Below are positions 53,002 to 64,000 of a stretch of 64,000 nt of DNA, one piece after another. How positions within the stretch are numbered: position 1 is the first letter of the stretch; every line of letters starts with the position of its first letter. The notes beneath the pieces were generated by a model. The model was not told the origin of the DNA. It worked only from the letters and a program-made list of their open reading frames with translations, and searched no databases. The translations under genes were made by a program, and so were the position numbers. This DNA is from Dissulfuribacter thermophilus (GTDB taxonomy: Bacteria; Desulfobacterota; Dissulfuribacteria; Dissulfuribacterales; Dissulfuribacteraceae), in the NCBI RefSeq assembly GCF_001687335.1, contig NZ_MAGO01000001.1, positions 62,001 through 126,000 on the forward strand, given 5' to 3'.

Positions 53002-54024
53002 TTATACCAAAAACTTGAATTCACCCTTGCCGAGAAGATCATGGAGGTGCACTATGCCACAAAGCCTTCCAGTCTCTTCAATAACCGGAAGAACTGTAAT
53101 TAGGTGTTCTTCCATTATGGCAAGGGCATCTGCTGCAAGAACATCTGGAGAGATGAACTTTGGTTGCTGTGTCATAATGTCGTCAATTGGTATATTTCCT
53201 AAGTCATGGCTATCTTGGAAATTAGTGTGGGAAAGCCCTCGTCTCAAAAGAGTTCTTCTCACATCACCATCAGTAAATATTCCAATGAGCGCACCGTCTC
53301 CATCTACTACCAGGACTGTACCAAGTCCCTTTTTATCCATCTCAGCTACTGCCTTTTTCACTGGAGTCCCTGTTAACACAAGGGGGATTTTGTCTCCGGT
53401 TATCATCACCTCTCGAACTTGAATCTTTAATCTTTCCCCCAAGGTTCCAGAGGGATGATTTCTTCTAAAGTCTTGTTCACTAAAATTCCTTAGACTCAGG
53501 AGAACTACTGCCAGGGCGTCGCCCACAGCAAGTGTCGCTGTGGTACTCGCTGTTGGGGCAAGCCCAAGACTGCATGCCTCCTTTTCCACGCCAGTATCGA
53601 TAATGCAGTCGCTGAGTTTCGCGAGCCTCGATAAGGGATTGCCAGTAAAGGCAATTATTGGCACTCCACGTTCTTTTAAGACCGGAATAAGCCTTAAAAG
53701 TTCCTGTGTATTTCCACTGTTGGATATGGCAATAACTACATCACCTTTTTGTACTACCCCCAGATCACCATGAAGTGCTTCAACAGGGTGAAGAAATACA
53801 GAGGGAGTACCAGTACTTGAAAATGTTGCTGAGATCTTTCTGCCTATTAGACCACTTTTACCAATGCCGCATACAACGACTCTACCTTTAGAGTCAAGAA
53901 TAAGCTCTACCGCCCGCTTAAATCCCTGCCCTAGTTGGGCTCTAACGCGTTTAAGGCCTTCGATTTCAATATCAATTACCTCTTTTGCCCTATTCAGTAT
54001 ATCCACTTCTCGCAACACCACCAT
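53002..54024 (-). CDS. kdsD: arabinose-5-phosphate isomerase (KpsF/GutQ/KdsD)
   Basis: The enzyme turns ribulose-5-phosphate into arabinose-5-phosphate, the first step of KDO synthesis for lipopolysaccharide. The 340-residue protein has an SIS sugar-isomerase domain (about 35-180), with the CGIGKSGLIGRKISATFSST segment. Two CBS domains follow (about 205-335). It starts directly after the purF stop. This supports an outer membrane with KDO-containing LPS in this organism. Confidence 0.92.
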   Translation of the reverse strand: MVVLREVDILNRAKEVIDIEIEGLKRVRAQLGQGFKRAVELILDSKGRVVVCGIGKSGLIGRKISATFSSTGTPSVFLHPVEALHGDLGVVQKGDVVIAISNSGNTQELLRLIPVLKERGVPIIAFTGNPLSRLAKLSDCIIDTGVEKEACSLGLAPTASTTATLAVGDALAVVLLSLRNFSEQDFRRNHPSGTLGERLKIQVREVMITGDKIPLVLTGTPVKKAVAEMDKKGLGTVLVVDGDGALIGIFTDGDVRRTLLRRGLSHTNFQDSHDLGNIPIDDIMTQQPKFISPDVLAADALAIMEEHLITVLPVIEETGRLCGIVHLHDLLGKGEFKFLV

Positions 54025-55413
54025 TTATCTTTCAAGCTGAAACTTGCCTCTATAGCCAGTAACTTCCAAAGGATAATCTCCATTAAAACACGCAAGGCAA
54101 AAATCTTCTTTTCTCCTACCAGAGGCCTCTATCATTGACTCGATACTTAGATAATGCAATGCATCTAGACCAAGAAATTTTCGAATCTCCTCAACAGAAT
54201 TATTAGATGCAATTAACTCGCCCTTATTTGAGAAGTCTATCCCATAGAAACAAGGATACTTTATTGGAGGACAGCTTACTAACATCGTCACCTCTTTTGC
54301 CCCGGCCTCTCTAATCGCCTTTATCCTGGTCCTACTTGTAGTACCCCTTACAATTGAGTCCTCCACTATTACTACTCTTTTGCCTCGAATTATTTCTTTG
54401 ACAGGATTAAGTTTCACTCTGACCCCAAAATCTCGCATGGACTGGCTCGGCTGAATAAAAGTCCTACCCACATAGTGATTCCTTATTACGGCAAATTCAA
54501 AGGGTATATTAGAGGCTTGGGAGTAGCCAATAGCAGCATAGTTTCCTGAATCGGGAAAGGGCATTACAAAATCTGCTTCAATTGATACCTCTCGTGCAAG
54601 GGCCTCACCAAGATTTTTTCTAAAGGAGTAGACATTCTTTCCGAAGATATTGCTATCTGGACGAGCAAAATATATAAATTCAAAGATACAATTTGCCCGT
54701 CTCTTAGACTCAAGGGCCTTGAAACTTCTCAGCCCGTGTTTGTCAATTACAACGACCTCTCCCGGCTCAACATCTCTGATGTACTCTGCCTGAATAAGAT
54801 CAAGGGCACAGGTTTCTGAGCTAAGGATATATGCCCCATTCAACTTCCCTATACAAAGGGGCCTAAGGCCAAGAGGATCTCTAAAGCCAACTAGAGTATC
54901 CTCAGTTGCAAGTACAATTGAATAGGCCCCTTTTATTAGGCTCATCGTATGACGCACACTCTCTTCAAGCCCCTGAGCCTTGGATTTGGCAATAAGATGA
55001 ACCACTACCTCGCTGTCCATCGTTGTCTGAAATATTGAACCTTCTTCCTCAAGGCTCTTTCTTATATCGTTTGCATTGACGAGATTACCATTGTGTGCCA
55101 CAGCTATGGAACATCCTGCATGGCACACTCTAAAGGGCTGGGCATTTTGAAGTATAGATGATCCTGTAGTAGAATATCTCACATGGCCAACGGCCAGATG
55201 CCCTTTAAGGGTCTTTAATCTCTCTTCATTAAAGACCTCGCTCACCAGGCCCATGGCCTTGTATTCAGTTACATTTCTTCCATCAGAGGATACAATGCCG
55301 GCACTTTCCTGGCCTCTGTGCTGGAGTGCATAGAGACCAAAATATGTTAACTTCGATGCATCCTCATGCCCATATACACCAAACACCCCACATTCTTCTT
55401 TTGGACAAGCCAT
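54025..55413 (-). CDS. purF: amidophosphoribosyltransferase PurF
   Basis: PurF makes 5-phosphoribosylamine from PRPP and glutamine, the first step of purine synthesis. The 462-residue protein starts MACPKEE, a short propeptide, followed by the catalytic CGVFG, whose Cys becomes the N-terminal nucleophile. The PRPP loop VVIVEDSIVRGTTS lies near 349-362. Spaced cysteines (NCIFEF, SCPP, FCLACF) match the Fe-S cluster form of Bacillus-type PurF. It follows carB by 11 bp, so pyrimidine and purine pathway genes share a transcript here. Confidence 0.95.
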   Translation of the reverse strand: MACPKEECGVFGVYGHEDASKLTYFGLYALQHRGQESAGIVSSDGRNVTEYKAMGLVSEVFNEERLKTLKGHLAVGHVRYSTTGSSILQNAQPFRVCHAGCSIAVAHNGNLVNANDIRKSLEEEGSIFQTTMDSEVVVHLIAKSKAQGLEESVRHTMSLIKGAYSIVLATEDTLVGFRDPLGLRPLCIGKLNGAYILSSETCALDLIQAEYIRDVEPGEVVVIDKHGLRSFKALESKRRANCIFEFIYFARPDSNIFGKNVYSFRKNLGEALAREVSIEADFVMPFPDSGNYAAIGYSQASNIPFEFAVIRNHYVGRTFIQPSQSMRDFGVRVKLNPVKEIIRGKRVVIVEDSIVRGTTSRTRIKAIREAGAKEVTMLVSCPPIKYPCFYGIDFSNKGELIASNNSVEEIRKFLGLDALHYLSIESMIEASGRRKEDFCLACFNGDYPLEVTGYRGKFQLER

Positions 55414-55424
55414 CTTTTTTCACC

Positions 55425-58400
55425 TTATGAGCTTTTGTAATAATCCTGAAGTGGTTTTACCCCCATTTCACCCCCTATGAGTGCGCTTATGGCCTCTGCA
55501 GCTGCTCTCGCCCCAGCAACCGTTGTAAAATATGGAATTTCATATTCAAGCGCTGTCCGCCTGAGATAATATGCATCTGATCTCGTTTTTTTCCTTCCAC
55601 TGGGGGTATTTATAACTAAATCTATTTCTCCGTTCATCATAAGATCTACGATATTTGGCCTTCCCTCTGATACCTTAAATACGGGTCTAACCTCAATCCC
55701 CTTTTCTTTGAAGAACTGAGCCGTCCCTTCAGTGGCAAGGATCTTGAATCCTAGCTCAATGAGCCTTTTGGCTACAGGGAGAATTGCCTCTTTGTCTTTT
55801 GGTCTAATGCTGAAAAGGGCATTTCCCCCAGTAGGTAGCTCCATGCCTGCTGCAAGCTGGCTTTTATAAAACGCCACTCCAAAGGAGTGGTCTATCCCCA
55901 TTACTTCCCCTGTTGACTTCATCTCAGGGCCAAGCACAGGATCGACTCCTGGAAATCTCCTAAAGGGAAATACAGACTCTTTTACAGAGACGTGTTCAGG
56001 AAATACCTCTTTTGTAAAGCCGAGCTCTTTGAGTGAACGGCCTAGCATGACTTTGGTGGCAAGTTTTGCCAGCGGGACTCCTGTGGCCTTACTAACAAAA
56101 GGTACAGTACGTGATGCCCTGGGGTTCACCTCTAATACGTAAAGTTCATTATCCTTTATTGCATATTGAACATTCATGAGGCCAATAACCCCAAGCTCGG
56201 CACTCATGCTCTTTGTAGCAGCCATTATTTCTTGGATCATCTCTTTGGAGAGCGTCCTTGGCGGAAGTACGCAGGCAGAATCTCCAGAGTGTATTCCCGC
56301 CTCTTCAATATGTTCCATGATACCGCCTACTACAGTAATCTCTCCATCTGATATGGCATCAACGTCCACCTCAATGGCATCTTCAAGGAACTTATCTATG
56401 AGGACTGGGTGTCCTTCTGAGACCTCAACTGCCTCTTGCATAAAATCTCTGAGGTCATCTTCATCGAATACAATTCGCATTGCTCTTCCGCCAAGCACGT
56501 ACGATGGCCTCACCACCACGGGATATCCTATTTCGTTACATATACTCAAGGCCTCTTCAAGGGTAAATGCAGTACCATTTGCAGGCTGCTTTAACCCAAG
56601 CTTCTTTAACATCATCTGGAAGCTCTTTCTGTCCTCTGCCCTGTCTATACTCTCTGGCGGAGTGCCTAATATGGGTACTCCGGCCTTGGCAAGTTCTCCG
56701 GACAGATTGAGTGGGGTCTGCCCCCCAAACTGGAGTATCACTCCATCTGGCCTCTCTTTTTCCACTATATGCATAACATCTTCAAAGGTGAGAGGCTCAA
56801 AATAGAGCTTATCAGATGTATCGTAGTCAGTAGATACGGTCTCTGGATTGGAGTTTACCATTATGCTCTCTATTCCCTCTTCTCTAAGGGCAAAAGAGGC
56901 ATGGCAACAACAATAATCAAACTCTATACCCTGACCAATCCTGTTTGGACCACCACCAAGAATCATGACCTTCTTACCAGTGGTCTTTCTTGCCTCGTCT
57001 TCTACCTCATATGTCGAATAATAGTATGGAGTATAGGCCTCAAACTCTGCTGCACATGTATCTACGAGCTTGTAGACAGGTGTAATGCCATGGTCTTTTC
57101 GAATCTTTTTTACTTCATTGACGTCCTTTCCAGACAATCTTGCAATCTGTCGGTCTGAGAATCCATTTCTTTTTAACTCATATAATTCATCCTTTTTGAG
57201 GCATTCATCCTGTTTATCTCTTGCCTTTTTTCCAACATCCAAAATTTTCTTTATCTGATACAGAAACCATGGATCTATCTTGGTAAGGGAGTGTATCTCG
57301 TCAATTGAAAACCCAAGATCCATAGCTATTGGGATGTAGAAAATGCGCTTTGAATTGGGTGTCCTAAGCCTTCGTATAACCTCTTCCCTATCAAGGCCTG
57401 AGTCTTCTGAACCAAAATCTGGGGCCTTTCCATCAAAACACAGTCCATGTCGCCCTATCTCAAGAGACCTCAGTCCCTTTTGAAGGGCCTCTCTAAAGGT
57501 CCGCCCAATGGCCATAGTTTCACCCACACTCTTCATAGAGGTGGTCAAAAGATCTTCTGTCTCTGGGAATTTCTCAAACGTCCACCGTGGAATCTTGACC
57601 ACACAGTAGTCAATTGTTGGCTCAAAAGACGCCATTGTCTCCTTTGTTATGTCGTTAGGTATCTCGTCAAGCGTATATCCCACGGCGAGCTTAGCAGCTA
57701 TCTTTGCAATGGGGAAACCAGTTGCCTTTGATGCGAGAGCAGAGGAACGGGACACCCTTGGATTCATCTCAATTACAACCATGTCCCCGTTTTTAGGATT
57801 TATTGCAAATTGAACATTAGAACCTCCAGTATCTACACCGATCTCCCGCATGATAGCAATAGCTGCGTCTCGCATAGTTTGATATTCACGATCTGTAAGG
57901 GTCTGAGCAGGGGCAACTGTTATAGAATCTCCTGTATGTACCCCCATTGGATCAATATTCTCAATGCTACAGATGATAACGCAATTGTCTTTTGAATCTC
58001 GCATTACCTCGAGCTCAAATTCTTTCCAGCCTATCACAGACTCTTCTAACATCACCTCGTGAATTAGACTGAGCTCAAGGCCTTGGGAACAGATCTCCTC
58101 AAGTTCCTGAGAATTATAGGCAATTCCTCCTCCTGTACCACCAAGGGTAAAACTTGGACGGACAATTACCGGAAATCCAAGACGCTCCACTGCCTCTCTA
58201 GCCTCATCCATAGACCTTACAATAACACTGTCAGGGACCCTTAAGCCAATTCGTCTCATGGCCTCCCGAAACCGGTCCCTATCTTCTGCCTTGTGGATGA
58301 CATCAGGAGAGGCACCTATCATGGTTACACCAAATTGGGCAAGAACTCCCTGGTCTGCTAGCTGAATTGCAGTATTGAGTCCGGTCTGCCCTCCAAGAGT

Positions 58401-58664
58401 TGGGAGAATTGCAGAAGGCCGTTCCTTTTCTATGACCTTTGCCACCGCCTCTGGGGTAATGGGCTCCACATAGGTGCGGTCTGCAGTCTCAGGGTCTGTC
58501 ATTATAGTTGCAGGATTTGAGTTTACGAGTATAACCTTGTATCCCTCTTCTTTAAGAGCCTTACAGGCCTGGGTTCCAGAGTAGTCAAACTCACATGCCT
58601 GACCTATTACTATTGGTCCAGAGCCAATAATAAGTATGCTTTCAAGATCTGTTCTCTTCGGCAT
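55425..58664 (-). CDS. carB: carbamoyl-phosphate synthase large chain
   Basis: CarB makes carbamoyl phosphate from bicarbonate, ATP and ammonia supplied by CarA, for pyrimidine and arginine synthesis. The 1079-residue product has two ATP-grasp halves (about 1-550 and 551-940), each with a [13 protein letters not shown] or [13 protein letters not shown] type start. An MGS-type allosteric domain ends the chain (about 940-1079). It lies 3 bp after carA, and the operon continues to purF. Confidence 0.97.
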   Translation of the reverse strand: MPKRTDLESILIIGSGPIVIGQACEFDYSGTQACKALKEEGYKVILVNSNPATIMTDPETADRTYVEPITPEAVAKVIEKERPSAILPTLGGQTGLNTAIQLADQGVLAQFGVTMIGASPDVIHKAEDRDRFREAMRRIGLRVPDSVIVRSMDEAREAVERLGFPVIVRPSFTLGGTGGGIAYNSQELEEICSQGLELSLIHEVMLEESVIGWKEFELEVMRDSKDNCVIICSIENIDPMGVHTGDSITVAPAQTLTDREYQTMRDAAIAIMREIGVDTGGSNVQFAINPKNGDMVVIEMNPRVSRSSALASKATGFPIAKIAAKLAVGYTLDEIPNDITKETMASFEPTIDYCVVKIPRWTFEKFPETEDLLTTSMKSVGETMAIGRTFREALQKGLRSLEIGRHGLCFDGKAPDFGSEDSGLDREEVIRRLRTPNSKRIFYIPIAMDLGFSIDEIHSLTKIDPWFLYQIKKILDVGKKARDKQDECLKKDELYELKRNGFSDRQIARLSGKDVNEVKKIRKDHGITPVYKLVDTCAAEFEAYTPYYYSTYEVEDEARKTTGKKVMILGGGPNRIGQGIEFDYCCCHASFALREEGIESIMVNSNPETVSTDYDTSDKLYFEPLTFEDVMHIVEKERPDGVILQFGGQTPLNLSGELAKAGVPILGTPPESIDRAEDRKSFQMMLKKLGLKQPANGTAFTLEEALSICNEIGYPVVVRPSYVLGGRAMRIVFDEDDLRDFMQEAVEVSEGHPVLIDKFLEDAIEVDVDAISDGEITVVGGIMEHIEEAGIHSGDSACVLPPRTLSKEMIQEIMAATKSMSAELGVIGLMNVQYAIKDNELYVLEVNPRASRTVPFVSKATGVPLAKLATKVMLGRSLKELGFTKEVFPEHVSVKESVFPFRRFPGVDPVLGPEMKSTGEVMGIDHSFGVAFYKSQLAAGMELPTGGNALFSIRPKDKEAILPVAKRLIELGFKILATEGTAQFFKEKGIEVRPVFKVSEGRPNIVDLMMNGEIDLVINTPSGRKKTRSDAYYLRRTALEYEIPYFTTVAGARAAAEAISALIGGEMGVKPLQDYYKSS

Positions 58665-58667
58665 TGA

Positions 58668-59804
58668 TTACTCCCAAAATGTGCGGATCTTTTGAAGAAA
58701 TCTGTCAAATAAATATTCTGAATCATGAGGACCTGGGGCGTTTTCAGGGTGATACTGTACAGAAAATGCACAAAGGTCCTTGGCCTCGATACCTTCCACT
58801 GTGTTGTCATTTAAGTTGACATGGGTCACCTTTACTCCATCTTGGAGAGTTCTTTCGTCGACTGCAAAGCCGTGATTCTGGCTTGTAATCTCAATCTTTC
58901 CAGTCTCAAGGTCTTTCACTGGTTGATTGGCCCCATGGTGTCCGAATTTTAGTTTATATGTATTTGCTCCAAGGGCCTGGCCTAGAATCTGGTGGCCCAG
59001 ACAAATTCCAAATATGGGAACCTTTCCCAAAAGAGACCTCACAGTATCCACTATATATTGCAATGCTGCTGGATCTCCTGGCCCATTCGATACAAAACAA
59101 CCATGAGGCGATATAGAGAGAATCTCTTCTGGTGAAGCAGTGCATGGAAAGACTATTGGTTCCACTCCCCTTTTCACAAACAATCTCAATTGGTTGAATT
59201 TCAATCCACAGTCAATACAAGCTATTCTCCATTTGTTATTGATGCTCTGATTAGGAGAAGAAGGTTTAGTTGGAAGAATTATTTCAACAGGTCTGTCTTC
59301 TATCCAGCTGTAGTGATTTTTCGTGGTCACTTCCTTCACAAGATCCCTACCCTCGAGACCTGGTGCCTCTTTGGCTCTCCTTACGAGTTCTTCTGGATCG
59401 CTGATCTCAGTGGAAATGACAGCCTTCATGGCTCCCTTTAGCCTTATATGGCGTGTAATAGCCCTTGTATCCACCTGATGGATTCCAAGCTTTCCATTTT
59501 CAATGAGATAATCTTTTAGAGACTTTTCAGCTCGCCAGTTGCTGTATTCAGCCTCATATTCCCTCATCACAAAGGCCTCAAGGTGTATACCTGAGGACTC
59601 AATGTCCTGGCTATTTACCCCATAATTACCAATGAGTGGATAGGTCATGGTAACTATCTGGCCCTTATATGATGGATCCGTAAGGACCTCCTGATAACCT
59701 GTCATGGCAGTGTTGAAGACCACCTCCCCCACTGCCTCTCCAGGGCCAGTAAAAGATTTTCCCTCAAAGACTTTTCCATCTTCAAATGCAATCAGGGCCT
59801 TCAT
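58668..59804 (-). CDS. carA: carbamoyl-phosphate synthase small chain
   Basis: CarA is the glutaminase subunit that feeds ammonia to CarB. The 378-residue product has the N-terminal CPSase small domain (about 1-135). The class I glutamine amidotransferase domain follows, with the nucleophile in FGICLGHQILG (near residue 270) and the His-Glu pair in QYHPENAPGP. It is 5 bp downstream of valS. The valS-carA-carB-purF order is not the common arrangement but shows tight spacing. Confidence 0.96.
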   Translation of the reverse strand: MKALIAFEDGKVFEGKSFTGPGEAVGEVVFNTAMTGYQEVLTDPSYKGQIVTMTYPLIGNYGVNSQDIESSGIHLEAFVMREYEAEYSNWRAEKSLKDYLIENGKLGIHQVDTRAITRHIRLKGAMKAVISTEISDPEELVRRAKEAPGLEGRDLVKEVTTKNHYSWIEDRPVEIILPTKPSSPNQSINNKWRIACIDCGLKFNQLRLFVKRGVEPIVFPCTASPEEILSISPHGCFVSNGPGDPAALQYIVDTVRSLLGKVPIFGICLGHQILGQALGANTYKLKFGHHGANQPVKDLETGKIEITSQNHGFAVDERTLQDGVKVTHVNLNDNTVEGIEAKDLCAFSVQYHPENAPGPHDSEYLFDRFLQKIRTFWE

Positions 59805-59809
59805 ATTTT

Positions 59810-62530
59810 TTATGACTCCTTCTTACAAAGCTCCTCGAGAGTACGCTTGTGGTGCTCGATCTTTTCCAGGCGTTTTAAAAACTGCTCCACCTTTTCTTTT
59901 TCTTTTGCCACCACATCTTCTGGAGCTTTGTTAACAAAATTTGGATTTTCTAGTTTCTTTTTAGACCTTTCAAGGTCATTTCTTAGCTTTTTCTCCTGCT
60001 TGCTTAGCTTATTCAGCTCTTCTTCCACATCAAGTAATCCAGAAAGACTGATGAATATTTCTACATTATCAAGGATTATTGTTGCAGATCCTTTTGGCCT
60101 CTCATCATCAGCACTTAAAAATTCAATTTTTTCTACTCGAGCCAACTGTTTAATATATATTGAGCTGTCTTGGATCAAATTTTTGATTTTTTCCGTATGA
60201 GGCAATACTTTAATGCTCAATTGCGCCCCTGGATGGATACCGAGCTCTGCCCTCGAATTTCTAATTCCTCCTATAATGGACATGAGAATTTGAATTGCAT
60301 CCTCTGCCTCACGATCTAGGACAGTGGAATCCACCTTTGGGAAGGGCGCAGTCATAATATATGAATCACTCTTACCAGGAAGATAATGCCAGAGTTCCTC
60401 GGTGACAAATGGAATAAATGGGTGTAACAGCCTTAGGCTTGAATCAAGAACAAATAGGGATACCGCTATAGATCGGTTTCGCTCAGCCTCACTTTCTGAG
60501 TTGAGATGAGGCTTAGCCATTTCAAGGTACCAATCACAGAATTCATGCCAGAAAAAGCTGTAAAGTGCCCTTGCTGCCACATCAAAATCAAAGGCATCTA
60601 GGGCAGTTCTCACATTCTCAGTAGTGTGCATGAGTCGGGATAGAATCCACTTTTCCGGGAGGTTTGGTTTGAGATCTTTTAGTTCCTCTATATCTTGAGT
60701 TATAACCAAGCCTCCTTGATCCTTCTCATCCAAATTCATGAGGATTAAACGGCTTGCATTCCAAATCTTATTTATAAAATGTTTATATCCTTCTATCCTC
60801 TCCTCTGAGAGCTTTATGTCTCTGCCCTGAGCGGCAAAAGCGGCCAGAGTAAATCTAACTGCATCTGTTCCATACTTTTCCATAATGACCAGGGGATCTA
60901 TCACATTCCCCTTAGACTTACTCATCTTTTTGCCATCTTTATCTCTAACAAGTGCGTGCAGGTACACATACTTAAACGGGACATCACCCATAAAATGGAG
61001 CCCCATCATCATCATTCGCGCTACCCAGAAAAATAGTATGTCAAAACTAGTTATAAGTACACTTGTGGGATAAAAACGCCTTAAGTCCTCTGTCTCATCT
61101 GGCCAACCCAGAGTAGAAAAGGGCCAAAGTGCTGAGCTGAACCATGTGTCTAAGACATCCTGTTCCCTTTTTAGACTTGTTGATCCACACTTCGGACACG
61201 ATACAGGATCATCTCTCTTTACAATTAACTCGCCACAATTCTCACACTCCCAGGCAGGAATCCTATGACCCCACCAAATCTGACGAGAGATGCACCAGTC
61301 CCGAATATTAGTCATCCACTCTTCATATGTCCTGAACCAGGATTCTGGAACTATATTTGTCCGACCCTCCTTTACAGCATTTAGTGCCACCTCTGCCAGG
61401 GGTTTTACCTTTACAAACCACTGCTTGGAGAGCCTTGGCTCGACTACGGTCTTACACCTGTAGCAATGCCCTACTGCATGTAAATGCTCATCTACCTTCT
61501 CGAGTAGCCCATTAGCCTCAAGATCCTCTATAATACGAGATCGCGCTTCATACCGGTCTAGCCCCTTATATGGCCCACCATTTTCATTAATACGGGCATT
61601 TTCATCGAATATATTAACGGATGGGAGTTTATGACGTAGCCCCATTTCAAAATCGTTAAAATCATGGGCAGGAGTGACCTTGACTGCACCTGTTCCAAAT
61701 TCAGGATCTACATGGTCATCAGCAATCACTGGAATCTTTCTATTAACGAGAGGCAGCTCGATCTCTTTTCCCACAAGGTCCTTATATCGATCATCTTCCG
61801 GATGTACTGCTACAGCCGTATCACCTAGCATTGTCTCTGGTCGTGTAGTGGCAACTATTATGTATGAACCTGTGGTGTTAGCGTCGGCATCAACTACTGG
61901 ATATTTTATGTGCCAGAGTTTCCCCTCTTTCTCTTCGTGTTCAACTTCAATATCTGCAAGGGCTGTATGACACCTTGGACACCAATTTATAATATAATCT
62001 CCTTTATATATTAGGCCTTCTTCAAACAGCCTTACAAAGACCTCACGAACAGCCCTACTTAGGCCTTCGTCCATAGTAAAACGTTCTCTTGACCAGTCAC
62101 AGGAACATCCAAGCCGCTTTAACTGTTCTATTATCCTTCCACCGCTCTTTTTCTTCCACTCCCAGACTCGATCTATAAATTTTTCTCTTCCAAGGTCGTG
62201 TCGTGTCAGACCCTCTTGTGCCAGCATCCTTTCCACCACGTTCTGGGTTGCAATTCCTGCATGGTCTGTACCTGGCACCCATAGGGTGGCGTAGCCATCC
62301 ATTCGTTTGTATCTCGCAAGTATGTCTTGCAGGGTGTTGTTCAGTGCATGGCCAATGTGGAGTACCCCTGTTACATTTGGTGGAGGAATTACCATTGAAA
62401 ATGCGGGTCTCGATGGATCCTCAATTGGCTTAAAAAGTCCTTTTTCTACCCACTCCCTGTACCATTTTTGCTCTACAGGGGCAAAATCGTAGGCCTTGGG
62501 TAGGCCCTGATTGGATCTGGCTTCTGACAT
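59810..62530 (-). CDS. valS: valyl-tRNA synthetase
   Basis: ValS charges tRNA-Val with valine and edits mischarged threonine. The 906-residue product has the HIGH signature in VLHIGHALNN (near residue 56). Editing-domain segments lie at about 190-340. A zinc-type CENCG...CPKCG pair sits near 430-455, and KMSKSKG near 540. It ends with an anticodon-binding domain and the C-terminal coiled coil typical of ValS. It heads the operon with carA, carB, purF and kdsD. The Shine-Dalgarno AGGAG is 10 bases before the ATG. Confidence 0.97.
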   Translation of the reverse strand: MSEARSNQGLPKAYDFAPVEQKWYREWVEKGLFKPIEDPSRPAFSMVIPPPNVTGVLHIGHALNNTLQDILARYKRMDGYATLWVPGTDHAGIATQNVVERMLAQEGLTRHDLGREKFIDRVWEWKKKSGGRIIEQLKRLGCSCDWSRERFTMDEGLSRAVREVFVRLFEEGLIYKGDYIINWCPRCHTALADIEVEHEEKEGKLWHIKYPVVDADANTTGSYIIVATTRPETMLGDTAVAVHPEDDRYKDLVGKEIELPLVNRKIPVIADDHVDPEFGTGAVKVTPAHDFNDFEMGLRHKLPSVNIFDENARINENGGPYKGLDRYEARSRIIEDLEANGLLEKVDEHLHAVGHCYRCKTVVEPRLSKQWFVKVKPLAEVALNAVKEGRTNIVPESWFRTYEEWMTNIRDWCISRQIWWGHRIPAWECENCGELIVKRDDPVSCPKCGSTSLKREQDVLDTWFSSALWPFSTLGWPDETEDLRRFYPTSVLITSFDILFFWVARMMMMGLHFMGDVPFKYVYLHALVRDKDGKKMSKSKGNVIDPLVIMEKYGTDAVRFTLAAFAAQGRDIKLSEERIEGYKHFINKIWNASRLILMNLDEKDQGGLVITQDIEELKDLKPNLPEKWILSRLMHTTENVRTALDAFDFDVAARALYSFFWHEFCDWYLEMAKPHLNSESEAERNRSIAVSLFVLDSSLRLLHPFIPFVTEELWHYLPGKSDSYIMTAPFPKVDSTVLDREAEDAIQILMSIIGGIRNSRAELGIHPGAQLSIKVLPHTEKIKNLIQDSSIYIKQLARVEKIEFLSADDERPKGSATIILDNVEIFISLSGLLDVEEELNKLSKQEKKLRNDLERSKKKLENPNFVNKAPEDVVAKEKEKVEQFLKRLEKIEHHKRTLEELCKKES

Positions 62531-63055
62531 CTCAAGTCCACTCCTGATTAATTTTCTATATATGAAGGCTTCATGTTTTTACCCTATTTGATGTAAAAAA
62601 CAAGTTTTATCATAAGAGTTCAGAATGTTCAGCAAATGCTTTTTGTCTCACTGGAATACTGGAAATACCCAAACATGGCCTCGGAAGTTCGTATTCGAAA
62701 TAGCGTTGGGATATGCCATTAAAATTTGTTTCATCTGCTCTAGGCTTATTTCCTTTTATGATTTTCTTTTGCCGCCCAGATAAATCGTTTATTATATATG
62801 AATTTCTTATCCCCAAAGCTTATACCCCAATAATCGATAATAATAAATCCCCTATCCAACACTAAAGCCCAGGTCCCAGACCTAATATTAAGATGTAGTT
62901 GAGTTGATCATTTCTCCACGAAAAAAGAGGGGCCTTTCCTGTGAAAACAATCAAAATATCTGGTTGCAATACGTTCAAACTTTTAGTTTCATTGTGATAG
63001 ATTCCTTCTGTCATTTCAGTGACCAATTTAAATTTTGATAAAAGGGGTGTCCATC
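62531..63055. other. 525-bp divergent intergenic region between valS and serS
   Basis: The region should carry the promoters of both synthetase genes. It is AT-rich with several short frames. The longest (minus strand, 62610-62816, 68 codons) begins at TTG without a good Shine-Dalgarno and matches no family I recognise. No tRNA, T-box-like leader or strong terminator hairpin was seen. Confidence 0.4.
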
Positions 63056-64000
63056 ATGCTAGACATAAAACTCATTAGATCCAACCCTGATATCGTTAGG
63101 GATGCATTAAGAAAAAGAAACTACGAGTTCGATCTCGATGGATTTCTTAGGCTCGATGAAGAATATAGGCGTCTACTGCATAGGGGAGAAGAACTTAGAA
63201 GCCAGCGTAATAGCATTAGTACGCAGATTGGCAAATTAAAAAAAGAAGGAAAATCAGCAGACGAATATCTGGAAAAAATGCAGGAGATAAATAGCGAGCT
63301 CAAGGATAATGAAAAGGCTCTTGGATCCTTAAAAGAAAAAATTCAGGCCCTTGTCTTGAGTATTCCCAACATACCGCACGACTCCGTACCTATTGGACAG
63401 GACGACTCAGAAAACGTAGTGGTAAAGAGATGGGGTGATATTGTTGAAAAGCCGTTTGATGCCCTACCCCATTGGGACCTTGGTACTAAATTAGGAATAT
63501 TGGACTTTGAAAGGGCGGCAAAGATTACTGGTTCAAGGTTTTGTGTATATGTTGGTCTTGGGGCCAGGCTTGAAAGGGCACTTATCAGCTTCATGTTGGA
63601 CCTACACACCAAGGAACACGGTTACACTGAAGTCTTGCCACCTTTTATCGTCAATTCCAGTTCGCTTAGGGGAACAGGACAACTTCCCAAATTTGAGGAG
63701 GATCTATTTAAATTAAACTTCAGAGACTATTATCTCATTCCAACTGCAGAAGTTCCTGTAACCAATTTATATAGAGATGAGATCCTTCAGGAGTCTGATC
63801 TTCCAAAATATTATTGTGCCTATACCCCTTGTTTTAGATCAGAGGCAGGTAGTCACGGAAAAGACGTTCGTGGCATAGTAAGACAACATCAATTTAACAA
63901 GGTAGAGTTAGTCAAATTTGTTCACCCTGACACCTCTTATGATGAATTGGAATCTCTCCTTTTGGATGCAGAAGAAGTACTTCAACACCTTAATCTACCG
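63056..64000 (+). CDS. serS: seryl-tRNA synthetase (3' end outside window)
   Basis: SerS charges tRNA-Ser and tRNA-Sec with serine. The first 315 residues are present and the frame runs off the window. It starts with [18 protein letters not shown] and has the N-terminal coiled-coil arm (about 27-105). The class II motif 2 region [14 protein letters not shown] appears near 260-273. AAGGGG lies 9 bases before the ATG. It is divergent from valS. Confidence 0.95.
   Translation, partial: MLDIKLIRSNPDIVRDALRKRNYEFDLDGFLRLDEEYRRLLHRGEELRSQRNSISTQIGKLKKEGKSADEYLEKMQEINSELKDNEKALGSLKEKIQALVLSIPNIPHDSVPIGQDDSENVVVKRWGDIVEKPFDALPHWDLGTKLGILDFERAAKITGSRFCVYVGLGARLERALISFMLDLHTKEHGYTEVLPPFIVNSSSLRGTGQLPKFEEDLFKLNFRDYYLIPTAEVPVTNLYRDEILQESDLPKYYCAYTPCFRSEAGSHGKDVRGIVRQHQFNKVELVKFVHPDTSYDELESLLLDAEEVLQHLNLP

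Noticed and set aside
62610-62816. 68-codon minus-strand frame upstream of valS
   Set aside because: It begins at TTG with no Shine-Dalgarno and no family could be recognised; kept only as a note in the intergenic entry.

Overview
The window reads as chromosomal DNA of a Gram-negative, flagellated, probably anaerobic bacterium, most likely of the Desulfobacterota (former deltaproteobacteria). The reasons are KDO synthesis (KdsD), hook genes behind a sigma-54 promoter, a fused SecDF, a PilB/GspE ATPase, a DksA-type protein, an Fe-S type PurF, and secreted proteins with cohesin and dockerin modules. This placement is an inference from gene content. No rRNA, tRNA, CRISPR array, prophage or transposase gene was found.

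Layout. 1-8440: the 3' part of a TPR-PilB/GspE ATPase; ispB with a degenerate NodB-fold gene (minus); mutS with an AMIN/amidase_3 cell-wall amidase (plus). 8542-12406: manC, rlmI and an SpmA-SpmB fusion (plus). 12472-14735: murA-moaA (minus). 14736-15561: a non-coding, repeat- and hairpin-rich region. 15562-19491: fused secDF and an MFS permease (minus). 19553-38687: a long minus-strand run, fliK-flgD-flgE followed by six large or medium secreted-protein genes, headed by a clear sigma-54 promoter. 38869-40286: two response-regulator genes, one a diguanylate cyclase. 40487-45959: rpoZ-dnaJ-moaC-dksA-like-GH57-galT (minus), with the GH57 gene split by a one-base frameshift. 46288-50886: a sugar-nucleotide epimerase, a GT4/CapD-type fusion and an M18 aminopeptidase (plus). 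51186-62530: valS-carA-carB-purF-kdsD, then ssb and a serine hydrolase (minus). 63056-64000: the 5' part of serS.

The most unusual part is 19553-38725. The hook genes sit with no visible terminator in front of genes for four cohesin-type modules, two dockerins, three beta-propellers, carboxypeptidase-regulatory repeats and eight IPT/TIG domains. I propose that this is one sigma-54-dependent transcription unit. It would link hook assembly to an exported non-cellulosomal cohesin-dockerin complex. The product functions and their link to the flagellum are inferences.

The second theme is small non-autonomous DNA. A 147-bp MITE at 49318-49464 has near-perfect terminal repeats, a 5-bp target duplication and its own terminator-like hairpin. 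It sits on the stop codon of the GT4 fusion gene. Relics of its end, a heptamer-repeat family (AACTCAA units), and a 21-bp motif shared by two intergenic regions occur elsewhere in the window.
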